Positions 1 through 8,900 of a stretch of 64,000 nt of DNA are shown one piece after another. The notes beneath the pieces were generated by a model, which saw only the letters and a program-made list of their open reading frames with translations, had not been told where the DNA came from and searched no databases. A program made the translations under genes and the position numbers. Source of the DNA: Bordetella genomosp. 2 (GTDB lineage: Bacteria; Pseudomonadota; Gammaproteobacteria; Burkholderiales; Burkholderiaceae_B); contig NZ_NEVT01000003.1 in NCBI RefSeq assembly GCF_002261345.1, positions 1-64,000 on the forward strand, read 5' to 3'. Position 1 is the stretch's first letter. Every line of letters begins with the position of its first letter.

Positions 1-143
1 GGCGTGCCGGTGGGGCCTGGGCGGCCAGTTGGAGCGAGGGCAGCCCCCGCAGGGGGCCGAGGGCGCCTGGTGGCGCGCCCGAGCCGAGCGACGTGGCCGG
101 CCGGGCCCCACCGGCACGCCCGGGCGTCTCAAGAACTCAGAAA
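1..143 (+). repeat. Structured dispersed repeat, copy A (three-helix element)
   Basis: Bases 1-17 are perfectly complementary to 104-120, and 23-27 pair with 94-98, making a long outer stem that may start before the window. Inside it are two hairpins: one with a GCA loop (stem GCCCCC/GGGGGC) and one with stem GGGCGC/GCGCCC at 61-80. A tail at 126-143 contains CTCAAGAACTCAGAAA. The loop and tail match copy B at 47848-47993, while the outer stem and the GCA-loop hairpin differ in sequence but still pair. It lies beyond the 3' end of the minus-strand oxidoreductase gene that stops at 205. I see no gene in 1-204. The element could be a mobile structured repeat or an RNA; its function is unknown. 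Confidence 0.75.
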
Positions 144-204
144 TCCCCTCGGGCAAGCCCCCAGACCCCTTCACCGACAGCCCCCCCGGGGCTCCCCCGG
201 CAAA

Positions 205-1542
205 TCAAGCGAAAGTCTGCTCCATCTCGCGCCGGAACTGCACCGCCGGGGCGCGTTCGTCGAAATCCACGTCGTGCCAGCGGATCGGCTGCGACTGCCG
301 CACCGGATTCTTCAGCTTGACCTTGTGCGCCAGCCCCAGCGGCAAATAGCCGTCCGCCACCGAATCGCGCGCCGGCATCAGCTTGCCGTACACCGTATAG
401 CCGCCCTCGCCGTCCAGCTCGTCGCCCGGCGCAAGGTCGCGCTTGGCGGTGGCGACCACGTCGCCGTGCCAGCCCGAGGCCGAACCGGTGGGCTCGTGCC
501 GCAGGCCCACGCTCGCCACGCTGATGCCCAGCTCAAGCCCGATCAGGTGATACGGCTTGTACATGGCCGCATAGTTGCCGCTCGGGTCCGTGATCAGGCC
601 GTATTCCTTGAAGCAGCGCCGCACGTAGTCGCTGTCCGCCGCCAGGGTCACGTACACCCCCCAGCGCAAGTCGCGGAACACCGGCCGGCCGTCGCGTTCC
701 AGCGACGAGATCACTTCCACCTGCCCGCGGTGATGCAGCATGCCGCCTTCCTCGCGCGGGCGCAGCACGCGCGCCAGGTCGTCCACCCCGCAGGGCGGGA
801 AATGCAGCCCCGACGGCGCCGGCAACAGGCCGGTGGCATTGGCCACCGCGGCCATCTCGATGGCGCTCTTGGTGCCGTCCAGGAAGCTGTTGAACATCTG
901 CGCATTGAAATCGCCCGCCGCCACCATCTCGTCGGTGAACCCGTAGTACGGCCAGACCGTGTCCGGCGTGGACGTGTGAAACTCCGGCAGGTACTTGGTG
1001 CCCTTGCCGGCGGCGATGACCTCGAAGCCGCTGGCGCGCGCCCAGTCGACCATCTCGCAGATCAGCGCGGGCTGGTCCCCGTAGGCCAGCGAATAGACAA
1101 TGCCGGCCTCGCGCGCGCGGCGCGCCAGCAGCGGGCCGGCCAGCGCGTCGGCCTCGACGTTGACCATGATGATGTGCTTGCCGTGCTGGCAGCAGGACTG
1201 CACATGGGCGATGCCGGCGGCCGCCTGCCCGGTGGCGTCGATGACGATCTCGACTTCCGGGCTGGCGATCACCGCGGCGGCGTCGTCGCTGAAATAGACC
1301 CGCCCGGAGCGCGCCGCGTCGTGCGGGCTCTCGGCGCGCAGCGCGTCGGCCGGCCATCCCACCCGGGTGAGCGCCGCGCGGGCGCGGTCCGGCCGCAAGT
1401 CGGCCACCGCCACCAGCTGGATGCCGGGCGTGCGGCGCGCCTGGCTGAGGAACATGGAACCGAACTTGCCGGCGCCGATCAGGGCCACCCGCAGTGGCTT
1501 GTGGTCGGCCTGGCGCTGCTTGAGCAGGCGGTGCAGGTTCAT
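205..1542 (-). CDS. NAD(P)-dependent oxidoreductase with C-terminal SAF domain
   Basis: The 445-aa protein starts at an ATG that overlaps the stop of the upstream dioxygenase gene by 4 bp (ATGA), so the two are translationally coupled. An N-terminal Rossmann fold is shown by GAGKFG at residues 23-28. The central part resembles the homoserine-dehydrogenase-like or DRL-type catalytic domain. The last third (about residues 350-420, with APGDELDGEGGY) looks like a SAF domain as found in antifreeze and altronate-dehydratase-type proteins. Proteins of this architecture are predicted cytoplasmic dehydrogenases acting on small sugar acids or hydroxy acids; the substrate is not evident here. The neighbouring PhyH-type dioxygenase and GntR regulator suggest a small catabolic operon. 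Confidence 0.8.
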   Translation of the reverse strand: MNLHRLLKQRQADHKPLRVALIGAGKFGSMFLSQARRTPGIQLVAVADLRPDRARAALTRVGWPADALRAESPHDAARSGRVYFSDDAAAVIASPEVEIVIDATGQAAAGIAHVQSCCQHGKHIIMVNVEADALAGPLLARRAREAGIVYSLAYGDQPALICEMVDWARASGFEVIAAGKGTKYLPEFHTSTPDTVWPYYGFTDEMVAAGDFNAQMFNSFLDGTKSAIEMAAVANATGLLPAPSGLHFPPCGVDDLARVLRPREEGGMLHHRGQVEVISSLERDGRPVFRDLRWGVYVTLAADSDYVRRCFKEYGLITDPSGNYAAMYKPYHLIGLELGISVASVGLRHEPTGSASGWHGDVVATAKRDLAPGDELDGEGGYTVYGKLMPARDSVADGYLPLGLAHKVKLKNPVRQSQPIRWHDVDFDERAPAVQFRREMEQTFA

Positions 1543-2414
1543 TGTGCGGTCTCCTCCAGGCGTTCGAGCGAGGTCCGTGCCGCCTCGGCCGGCGTGCCAT
1601 TTTTCCATGGCAGTTCCACAGCATAGTCCTTTTGCAGGCAGTCGTCGGGCAGGCACTCGATCGGCGTGAAATCCCGGTGCGCGATCCATTCCACGCGCTT
1701 GAAGCGCCGGATATGGTTCGACACCGCGCACAGGCTCAGATAGACGCTGACGCGGTTCCAGGGGCTGAGGTTGGACGACGACGCATGCACCAGGCAGGAA
1801 TGGAACAGCAGCATCGACCCGGCCGGCCCCTTGGGCGCCACGATGCCGCCGGCGCGGCCCCCGGCCTTGTCCACCATGGTGCGGATGTTGTCGTTGTTGA
1901 TGGTCCAGAGCGGATAGCTGGTAGTGGTGGTGTCGTGGCCGGCCTCGAGCACGCCCAGCCGGTGGCTGCCCGGGATGAACATCAGCGGCCCGTTGTACTC
2001 ATTGACCTCGTCCAGGAAGATGGCCACGTTCATGGCGCGCGGGGTGGGCATCAGGTCGTCGTTCAGCCAGGTGCCGTAGTCCTGGTGCCATTGCCAGACA
2101 TCGCCGTCGAAGGCGTTCTTGCCGTTGATCTTGAACTGGTGCATGTACACGGGCTCGCCGAACAACTGTTCGACCGGGCGCACCATGCGCGGATGCCGGG
2201 CCAGCCGCGCGAACGGCGCGCTGTACAGGTGCGCCGCGAAGTTGGTGCGCACCGCGCCGCCGTGCTTTTCGCGCACGTTCTCGGGGCGGTCCTGCGCGTA
2301 AAGGCGCGGCACTTCCTCGGTGAGGGTGGCGATTTCCTGCGGGGAAAACAGGGCGGGGAAGAACAGATACCCGTCCCGGTCGAATTGATCGCGTTGCGCT
2401 TGGCTGAGTTGCAT
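1539..2414 (-). CDS. Phytanoyl-CoA dioxygenase family protein, EctD-like
   Basis: A 291-aa Fe(II)/2-oxoglutarate dioxygenase. The facial triad is visible as H110-x-D112 in WHQDYGTW and H210 in LVHASSSN, with R221 as the likely 2-oxoglutarate-binding arginine. The stretch around HQDYGTW..DD and the HASSSN..SP..R pattern resemble ectoine hydroxylase EctD more than human phytanoyl-CoA hydroxylase. No ectABC genes are present, so ectoine is not a supported substrate. It is the first structural gene downstream of the GntR regulator (78 bp gap) and overlaps the SAF-domain oxidoreductase by 4 bp. The hydroxylated product may be passed to that dehydrogenase (inference). Confidence 0.88.
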   Translation of the reverse strand: MQLSQAQRDQFDRDGYLFFPALFSPQEIATLTEEVPRLYAQDRPENVREKHGGAVRTNFAAHLYSAPFARLARHPRMVRPVEQLFGEPVYMHQFKINGKNAFDGDVWQWHQDYGTWLNDDLMPTPRAMNVAIFLDEVNEYNGPLMFIPGSHRLGVLEAGHDTTTTSYPLWTINNDNIRTMVDKAGGRAGGIVAPKGPAGSMLLFHSCLVHASSSNLSPWNRVSVYLSLCAVSNHIRRFKRVEWIAHRDFTPIECLPDDCLQKDYAVELPWKNGTPAEAARTSLERLEETAQ

Positions 2415-2492
2415 CGTCGTCTCCGGGTGGGGCCGGCTGCGGCCGGCTCTGGTGCTTCCGGCGTCGCGCGCCGGTGTAGGGAAAATCGCGCC

Positions 2493-3167
2493 TCAGGCGC
2501 GCGGGGTGTCGCGCAGGCGCGGGATCAGTCCCGCCGCGGCGCGTTCGGCATGCTCGCGCGACAAGGCGGCGGCGCGCTCGTCGTCGCCGGCGTTGATCGC
2601 GGCCACGATGGCCATGTGCTCGTCCCACAGGCCGGCGCGCGCGCTGGCCGGCTCGGAAACCGCGCACATCACGCGTTCCAGGTGGCCCCATTGCGGCTGC
2701 ATCACCGAGGCCAGCAGCCGGTTGCCCGAGGCGTCGTAGATGGCGTGGTGCAGCCGCGTATCGGCGGCGATCAGGGCCTGCATGTGGCCGCGCCGCAGGG
2801 CCGCCAGGCCGCGCTCGACCAGCGCGGCGGGCAGCGGCGGCGCGGCGCCGGCCGCCACGCGCCGGGCGGCCAGCCGCGCCGCCAGGGCGTCGACTTCGGC
2901 GCGCAGCTGATAGAACTCGGCCACCAACTGCGGATCGAGCGGCGCGACCTGCAGGGTGCCGCGGCCGTCGGCGCGTATGGCCAGTCCATCGCGCTCCAGG
3001 TGGGCCAGCGCCTGCAGCACCGGTTGGCGCGAGATCCCGAAGCGCGCGGCGAGCTCTTCCTGGCCCAGCCGCAGGCCGGGCGCCAGTTGCCCGCCGATGA
3101 CGGCTTCGCGCAATTGCGTGTAGACGGTGTGGGCCAGGTCGCTGGCGGGAGGCAAGGGCTTGATCAT
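2493..3167 (-). CDS. GntR family transcriptional regulator (FadR/FCD subfamily)
   Basis: The 224-aa protein has an N-terminal winged helix (residues about 10-75; QEELAARFGISRQPV is the recognition region). An all-helical FCD ligand domain follows, in which R/D/H residues such as D-x-x-L-H-H-A-I-Y and H near the C-terminus would bind a metal and an organic acid. It is the promoter-proximal gene of a minus-strand set followed by the EctD-like dioxygenase and the oxidoreductase. A perfect 33-bp palindrome sits 11 bp upstream of its start, so autoregulation and control of the downstream genes are likely. The effector is unknown. Confidence 0.9.
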   Translation of the reverse strand: MIKPLPPASDLAHTVYTQLREAVIGGQLAPGLRLGQEELAARFGISRQPVLQALAHLERDGLAIRADGRGTLQVAPLDPQLVAEFYQLRAEVDALAARLAARRVAAGAAPPLPAALVERGLAALRRGHMQALIAADTRLHHAIYDASGNRLLASVMQPQWGHLERVMCAVSEPASARAGLWDEHMAIVAAINAGDDERAAALSREHAERAAAGLIPRLRDTPRA

Positions 3168-3177
3168 GGCGGGACCT

Positions 3178-3210
3178 GTGGATTTCTGTATTCAGAATAC
3201 AGAAATCCAC
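3178..3210. promoter_or_regulatory. Perfect 33-bp palindrome, probable GntR operator
   Basis: The half-site GTGGATTTCTGTATTC is repeated in exact inverted orientation around a single central base at 3194. The core TGTATTCAGAATACA is AT-rich within very GC-rich DNA. FadR-subfamily GntR proteins usually bind shorter dyads of the TNGTNNNACNA type, so the length of the symmetry is unusual. It is placed 11 bp upstream of the regulator's ATG, where binding would block transcription of the operon. Confidence 0.8.
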
Positions 3211-3254
3211 GGCTGTGTCACGCTGCGGCGCCGCATTGCGCCGGCGCCGGGCCG

Positions 3255-3815
3255 CTAGCGGTCCGCGCTGTAGAGTTCGCCGGCCAGCACGTTGCGCCAG
3301 TTGGCCCAGGTCAGGCGCGGCCGGTCGGTTTCCTGGCGGTTGTAGGGCGCGTCGTAGATGATGTGGCGCCAACTGGGGCGCACCGCGCCGGTGATGCGCG
3401 GCTTGTCGTCGATCAGCAGGTCGCCGCGCACCAGGGTCTTGTCGCGGGTCAGGATCAGGCGTTCGGTGGCGGCCCGGCCCAGGTGGCGCTCCACCCACAG
3501 GTACTTCTCGGCCACGCAGTTCTCGAACTGGTGCAGCGGCGACGAGCAGATGCGCACGTCCATGCCCAGCGCCGTCAGTTCGCGGTAGGCCTCGATCGCG
3601 CCGGCGACCGGCGGCAGGTCGCGGATGAACCCGGGCGCCGTATAGATGGCTTCGGCGCGGGCGCGCAGTTCGGGCGGATAGTCTTCCAGGATGCGGAACG
3701 ACTGGCGCTGCTCATAGGCGACCGGTTCGATGTCGGGGTGCCGCTGGCGCCAGGCGGCCAGGAAGGCGTGTTCGAAATCGGCCAGGACGCCGTCTTGGTC
3801 TAGCAGGATGAGCAT
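3255..3815 (-). CDS. 5'-nucleotidase, deoxy (NT5C-type 5'(3')-deoxyribonucleotidase)
   Basis: A 186-aa HAD-superfamily phosphatase of the NT5C family. The N-terminus LLDQDGVLADFE gives motif I (DxDGVLxD), with the nucleophilic Asp and the acid/base Asp two residues later. CSSP near residue 92 is motif II, a Lys in the ILTRDKTLV stretch matches motif III, and LLIDDKP is the motif IV region. Members remove phosphate from deoxynucleoside monophosphates. I chose the ATG that puts the HAD motif at the extreme N-terminus; a longer open frame upstream has no family similarity. It stands between the GntR operon and thpR, all on the minus strand. Confidence 0.85.
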   Translation of the reverse strand: MLILLDQDGVLADFEHAFLAAWRQRHPDIEPVAYEQRQSFRILEDYPPELRARAEAIYTAPGFIRDLPPVAGAIEAYRELTALGMDVRICSSPLHQFENCVAEKYLWVERHLGRAATERLILTRDKTLVRGDLLIDDKPRITGAVRPSWRHIIYDAPYNRQETDRPRLTWANWRNVLAGELYSADR

Positions 3816-3871
3816 GGTGCGCGTGCGGCGGGGGCGGGGCCCCGATTTTGCCATGCGCCGCGGGGCCGCGC

Positions 3872-4438
3872 TCAGGTTGCCGAGCTGGCCAGCATGCGGT
3901 AGCGCGCCGTGCCTTGCTGGGGGCGCGATTCCATCAGCAGGTAGCGGCCGTAGCGCCATTCCACCGGCGGTGGCGCCTGGGCCGGCCAGTCCAGGCTGGC
4001 GGCGCGGCGCAGCAGGGTGACGTGCGGGCGGAAGGGCTGCGCCGGGCGGCGCCAGCCCAGCGGCTCGAGCCAGTCCCACAGCTCGTCGTAGGTGCGCCGC
4101 AGCGTCGCGCCGACCTCGGGCGGGCCGGCCCAGACGATGCCCTGGCGCGCGAAGGCGCCGTAGCGGTCCAGGGTGATGCTGCCGGGCGTGGCGCGCTGCC
4201 GGGCCGTACCGGCGACCAGCGCGGGCACGCGCTCAGCGTCGACCGCGCCCAAAAACGCCAAGGTCAGGTGCAAGGTGTCGGGCCGCATGACGCGCCCGCC
4301 GCAGGCGGCCTGGGCTTGTGCGGCCCAATCCGCCAGCGTGGCGGCCAGTGCGGGCCCAGGCCATAGTGCGAAGAACAGCCGAACCCGGCTTGGCGGGGCC
4401 GCACTGGCAGGCGCATCGGAAGGGAAAGAGGCGGGCAT
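3872..4438 (-). CDS. thpR: RNA 2',3'-cyclic phosphodiesterase (ThpR/LigT)
   Basis: The 188-aa protein carries the two HxTx motifs of the 2H phosphoesterase superfamily: HLTL about residue 57 and HVTL about residue 140. These histidines are the catalytic pair that opens 2',3'-cyclic phosphates and can also ligate tRNA half molecules. The N-terminal RLFFALWP is typical of the family, and the length is normal (about 180 aa). It lies 56 bp upstream of the nucleotidase gene on the same strand, so they may be cotranscribed. Confidence 0.87.
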   Translation of the reverse strand: MPASFPSDAPASAAPPSRVRLFFALWPGPALAATLADWAAQAQAACGGRVMRPDTLHLTLAFLGAVDAERVPALVAGTARQRATPGSITLDRYGAFARQGIVWAGPPEVGATLRRTYDELWDWLEPLGWRRPAQPFRPHVTLLRRAASLDWPAQAPPPVEWRYGRYLLMESRPQQGTARYRMLASSAT

Positions 4439-4497
4439 GACGCCACATTATGGCCGACTCCCGGCTGGCGGGGCGAGGGCCTGCCCCGCCCCGCCGC

Positions 4498-5982
4498 CTA
4501 GCGCTGCGCCAGGGCTGGCGGCAGCGGCGTATCCCAGCCGCCGCCCAGCGCGCGGATCAGGTTGACCGCCGAGCGCGCCCGTTCGCCGTCCAGCTGCACG
4601 GCCACGCGCTGCTGCGCCAGCACCGTACGATCGGCTTCGATCACGTCCAGGTAGCTCGAGCCTTCGCGGTATTGCGTCAGCGAAATGCGCGCCGCGCGCT
4701 GCGAGGCCTGCAGCGCCGCGTCGTGCACCTCGGTCTGGGTGGACAGGATGCGCAGGTTGGCCAGGTTGTCCTCCACCTCGCGGAAGGCGGTCAGGATCGT
4801 CTGGCGGTAATTGGCGACGTCCTCCTCGTATTGTGCGCGGGCGCGGTCCAGGCCGGCCTGGCGGCGGCCGCCGTCGAAGATCGGCAGCGACAAGGCGGCC
4901 CCCACCAGCGGTCCCAGCAGGAAGGTGCGGCTGGACCATTCGAACAGGTCGCCCAGTTCCGCCGATTCGAAGCCGGCCGCGCCGGTGATGTTCAGGCTCG
5001 GGAAGAACGCCGACTTGGCCACGCCGATGCGCGCATTGGCGGCCGCCATGGCGCGTTCGGCCGCGGCGATGTCGGGGCGGCGCTCCAGCAGGGTGGACGG
5101 CAAGCCCGCCGGCACGTTGATGGAAATCCGCGTCAGGGGCTGCGACGGCAGCGAGAACTCCGACGGCGCCTTGCCCAGCAGCACGGCCAGCGCGTGTTCG
5201 GCATTGGCGCGGCGGCGTTCGAAGCCCAGCGCTTCCGAGCGCGCCGATTCCAGTTCCGAGCGGGCGCGCGCCAGGTCCAGTTCGCTGATGTCGCCGGCGT
5301 CGTAGCGGCGCTGGATCAGCTGCAGCGTGTCCTCGCGCAGCTTGACCGTCTGCCGGTACAACTGCAGGCCGGCGTCCAGCTCGCGCACCTGGAAGTAGGC
5401 CGACGCCACGTCGGCCTGCAGGGCCAGCAGCACCGAGCGGTACAAGGCCTCGCTCTGCTGCGCGTCGGCGGTGGCGGCATCCACATTGGAGGCCACCCGG
5501 CCGAACAGGTCCACCTCGTAGGACACGCCCGCCTGGGCGCGCCACAGCGTCGACGGGTCGGTCGAGGCGTCCGCCGCCAGGCCCTGCGAAGCCGGCGAGG
5601 GGCGCTGGCGCGTGGGGCCGAAGCCCGCGTCCAGGGTGGGGAACTGGTCCGAGCGCGCGGCGCCCAGCAGCGCCCGGGCCTGCTTCAGGCGGGCGGCGGC
5701 GGCCTGCAGGTTCTGGTTGGCCTGCTGAGCCTCGGCTTCCAGCGCGTCAAGGGTGGCGTCGCCGAACAGCTTCCACCATTCGCCGCGCAGGGCCTGCTCG
5801 GCGGGTTGGGCGGCTTGCCAGCTGCCGGCTTCGTGCGGGGCCAGGGCGGGTTGCGCCTGGGCTTCTTTGTAGGCGGCCGGGATGGCGACGTCGGGCCGCT
5901 GGTATTCGGGTCCCACCGCGCAGCCGGCCAGCACCAGCAGCATGGCCAGCAGGGCGGGGACACGAGTCGTTGAGTGCTTCAT
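4498..5982 (-). CDS. RND efflux outer-membrane lipoprotein (NodT/OprM family)
   Basis: The 494-aa outer-membrane channel has a signal peptide ending in the lipobox LAGC, so Cys21 would be acylated, followed by AVGPEYQRPD, the hallmark of OprM/CusC-type proteins. Two repeated coiled-coil segments (ADAQQSEALYRS.. and ARIGVAKSAFFPSLN..) fit the TolC-fold outer membrane efflux protein domain. The ATG at 5982 is preferred over an in-frame TTG at 5988 because AGAGAAAG lies at good spacing. The gene is last in the minus-strand operon after the membrane fusion protein and the RND pump, with 15 bp between pump stop and this start. Confidence 0.92.
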   Translation of the reverse strand: MKHSTTRVPALLAMLLVLAGCAVGPEYQRPDVAIPAAYKEAQAQPALAPHEAGSWQAAQPAEQALRGEWWKLFGDATLDALEAEAQQANQNLQAAAARLKQARALLGAARSDQFPTLDAGFGPTRQRPSPASQGLAADASTDPSTLWRAQAGVSYEVDLFGRVASNVDAATADAQQSEALYRSVLLALQADVASAYFQVRELDAGLQLYRQTVKLREDTLQLIQRRYDAGDISELDLARARSELESARSEALGFERRRANAEHALAVLLGKAPSEFSLPSQPLTRISINVPAGLPSTLLERRPDIAAAERAMAAANARIGVAKSAFFPSLNITGAAGFESAELGDLFEWSSRTFLLGPLVGAALSLPIFDGGRRQAGLDRARAQYEEDVANYRQTILTAFREVEDNLANLRILSTQTEVHDAALQASQRAARISLTQYREGSSYLDVIEADRTVLAQQRVAVQLDGERARSAVNLIRALGGGWDTPLPPALAQR

Positions 5983-5997
5983 GATCAATCTTTCTCT

Positions 5998-8900
5998 TCA
6001 ATGGCTGGCGTGCGGCGCGGTCACCGGCGCCTCGTGCGGGGCGGCCGAATGCAGCTTGCGCGCGCCCAGGGAGCGCAACAGCACATAGAACACCGGCGTC
6101 AGGAACAGGCCGAACAGGGTCACGCCCAGCATGCCGAAGAACACCGCCACGCCCATGGCGTGCCGCATTTCGGAGCCGGCGCCGGAGGACAGCACCAGCG
6201 GCACCACGCCCATGATGAACGCGATCGAGGTCATCAGGATGGGACGCAGGCGCAGGCGGCTGGCCTCGATGGCGGCCTGCAGCGGCGTGCTGCCCTGCAT
6301 TTCCAGCTCGCGCGCGAACTCCACGATCAGGATGGCGTTCTTGGCCGACAGCCCCACCAGCACCATCAGGCCGATCTGCGTGAAGATGTTGTTGTCGCCG
6401 CCGGTCAGCCACACGCCGGTCAGCGCCGCCAGGATGCTCATCGGCACGATCAGGATGACCGCCAGCGGCAGCGTCAGGCTTTCGTACAGCGCGGCCAGCA
6501 CCAGGAACACCAGCAGCACGCTGATGGGGAACACCCAGATGCCGGCGTTGCCCGCCAGGATCTGCTGGTAGGTCAGGTCGGTCCACTCGAACTTGATGCC
6601 GCGCGGCAGCGTTTCGGCGGCGATGCGCTCGGCCGCGTCCTGCGCCTGGTCCGACGAATACCCGGGCGCCGGGCCGCCGTTGATGTCGGCGGCGGTGAAG
6701 CCGTTGTAGCGCACCACCATTTCCGGGCCGTAGGTCTGCTTGACGTCGACCAGGGCCGACAGCGGCACCATCTGGCCGTCCAGGTTGCGCGTCTTCAACT
6801 GCAGGATGTCGTCCGGATGCGAGCGGTACGGCGCGTCGGCCTGGGCCCGCACCTGGAACACACGGCCGAAGCGGTTGAAGTCGTTCACGTACATCGAGCC
6901 CAGGTAGATCTGCAGCGTATCGAACACGTCGGTGACCGGCACGCCCAGCTGCTTGGCCTTGACCCGGTCCAGGTCGACGTCCAGCTGCGGCACGTTGATC
7001 TGGTAGTTCGAGAACGTCGGCCCCAGTTCGGGCGTCTGGCGCGCCTTGGCCAGGAAGGCCTGGGTGGCCTTGTCCAGCTCGGCGTAGCCCAGCGCGGCGC
7101 GGTCCTCGATCTGCAGCTTGAAGCCGCCCATGGTGCCCAGCCCCATCACCGGCGGGGGCGGGAATACCGCGATGAACGCGTCCTTGATGCCGGCGAACTT
7201 GGCATTCAGGCTGCCGGTGATGGCGTCGCCCGACAGCTCGGCGCCATGGCGCTCGGCGAACGGCTTGAGCGTCACGAACACGATGCCGGCGCTGGAGCTG
7301 TTGGTGAAGCCGTTGATCGACAGGCCGGGGAAGGCGATGGCGCTTTCCACGCCGGGCTCTTTCAGGGCGATGTCCGACATGCGGCGGATCACGTCCTCGG
7401 TGCGGTCCAGCGAGGCGCCGTTGGGCAGCTGCGCGAACCCGATCAGGTACTGCTTGTCCTGCGCCGGCACGAAGCCGCCGGGCACGATGTACGAGATGCC
7501 CACCGTGGCCGCCAGCAGCAGCGCGTACACGCCCATGGCGCCGGCCTTGCGGCGGATGACGCCGGTCACGCCGGTGGCGTACGCATCCGACGAGCGTCCG
7601 AAGAAATCATTGAACCAGTTGAAGAACCGGCCGAACACCCGGTTCATGGCGCGCGTCAGCCAGTCGGGCTTGTCGTGGTGGCCCTTGAGCAGCAGGGCCG
7701 ACAGCGCCGGCGACAAGGTCAGCGAATTGAACGCCGAGATCACCGTCGAGATGGCGATGGTCATGGCGAACTGCTTGTAGAACTGTCCCGACAGGCCGGT
7801 CATGAACGCCAGCGGCACGAACACCGCGCACAGCGTCAGCGCGATGGCGATGATGGGCCCGCTGACCTCGCGCATGGCGCGGTAGGTGGCCTCGCGCGGC
7901 GTCAATCCGGCGGCGATGTTGCGCTCGACGTTTTCCACCACCACGATCGCGTCGTCCACCACGATGCCGATGGCCAGCACCATGCCGAACAGCGACAGCG
8001 CGTTGATCGAATAGCCGAACAGCAGCAGCAGCGAGAAGGTGCCCACGATCGACACCGGCACCGCCAGCAGCGGGATGATGGAAGCCCGCCAGGTCTGCAG
8101 GAACACGATCACCACCAGCACCACCAGCGCGATGGCTTCCAGCAGGGTCGAGATCACCGCCTTGATGCTGGCCCGCACGAACTGCGTGGGGTCGTACTCG
8201 ATGCGGTATTCCACCGACGGCGGGAAATCGGCCGACAGTTCCTGCATCACTTCGCGCACCTGGGCCGATACGTCCAGCGCGTTGGCGCCGGGCGACTGCA
8301 TGATGCCCATGCCGATGGCCGGCTTGTTGTTCAGCAGCGAGCGCAGGCCGTATTCCTGCGCGCCCAGCTCGATGCGGGCCACGTCCGACAGGCGCGTCAC
8401 GGCGCCGTCGGGCGAGGACTTCAGGATGATGTTGCCGAACTCCCGCTCATCCTGCAGCCGGCCCTGCGCATTGACCGAGAATTGCATGGGCACGTCGCCC
8501 TGGGTGGGCGAGGCGCCGATCACGCCCGCCGCCACCTGCACGTTCTGTTCGCGGATGGCGTTGACCACGTCCATGGCGGTCAGGCCGCGCTGGGCGACCT
8601 TCTGCGGGTCGAGCCAGACCCGCATCGAGTAGCTGCCCGAGCCCCAGATCTGCACTTCGCCCACGCCGCTGATGCGCGACAGGCGGTCCTTGATGTTCAG
8701 GACCGCGTAGTTGCGCAGGTAGGTGATGTCGTAGCGGTCGTCCGGCGAGATCAGGTGCACCACCAGGGTCAGGGTGGGCGAGCTCTTGGTGGTGGTCACG
8801 CCCAGGCGCTGCACGTCCGGCGGCAGGCGCGGCAGCGCCTGCGACACGCGGTTCTGCACCAATTGCTGGGCCTTGTCCGGGTCCACGCCGAGCTTGAAGT

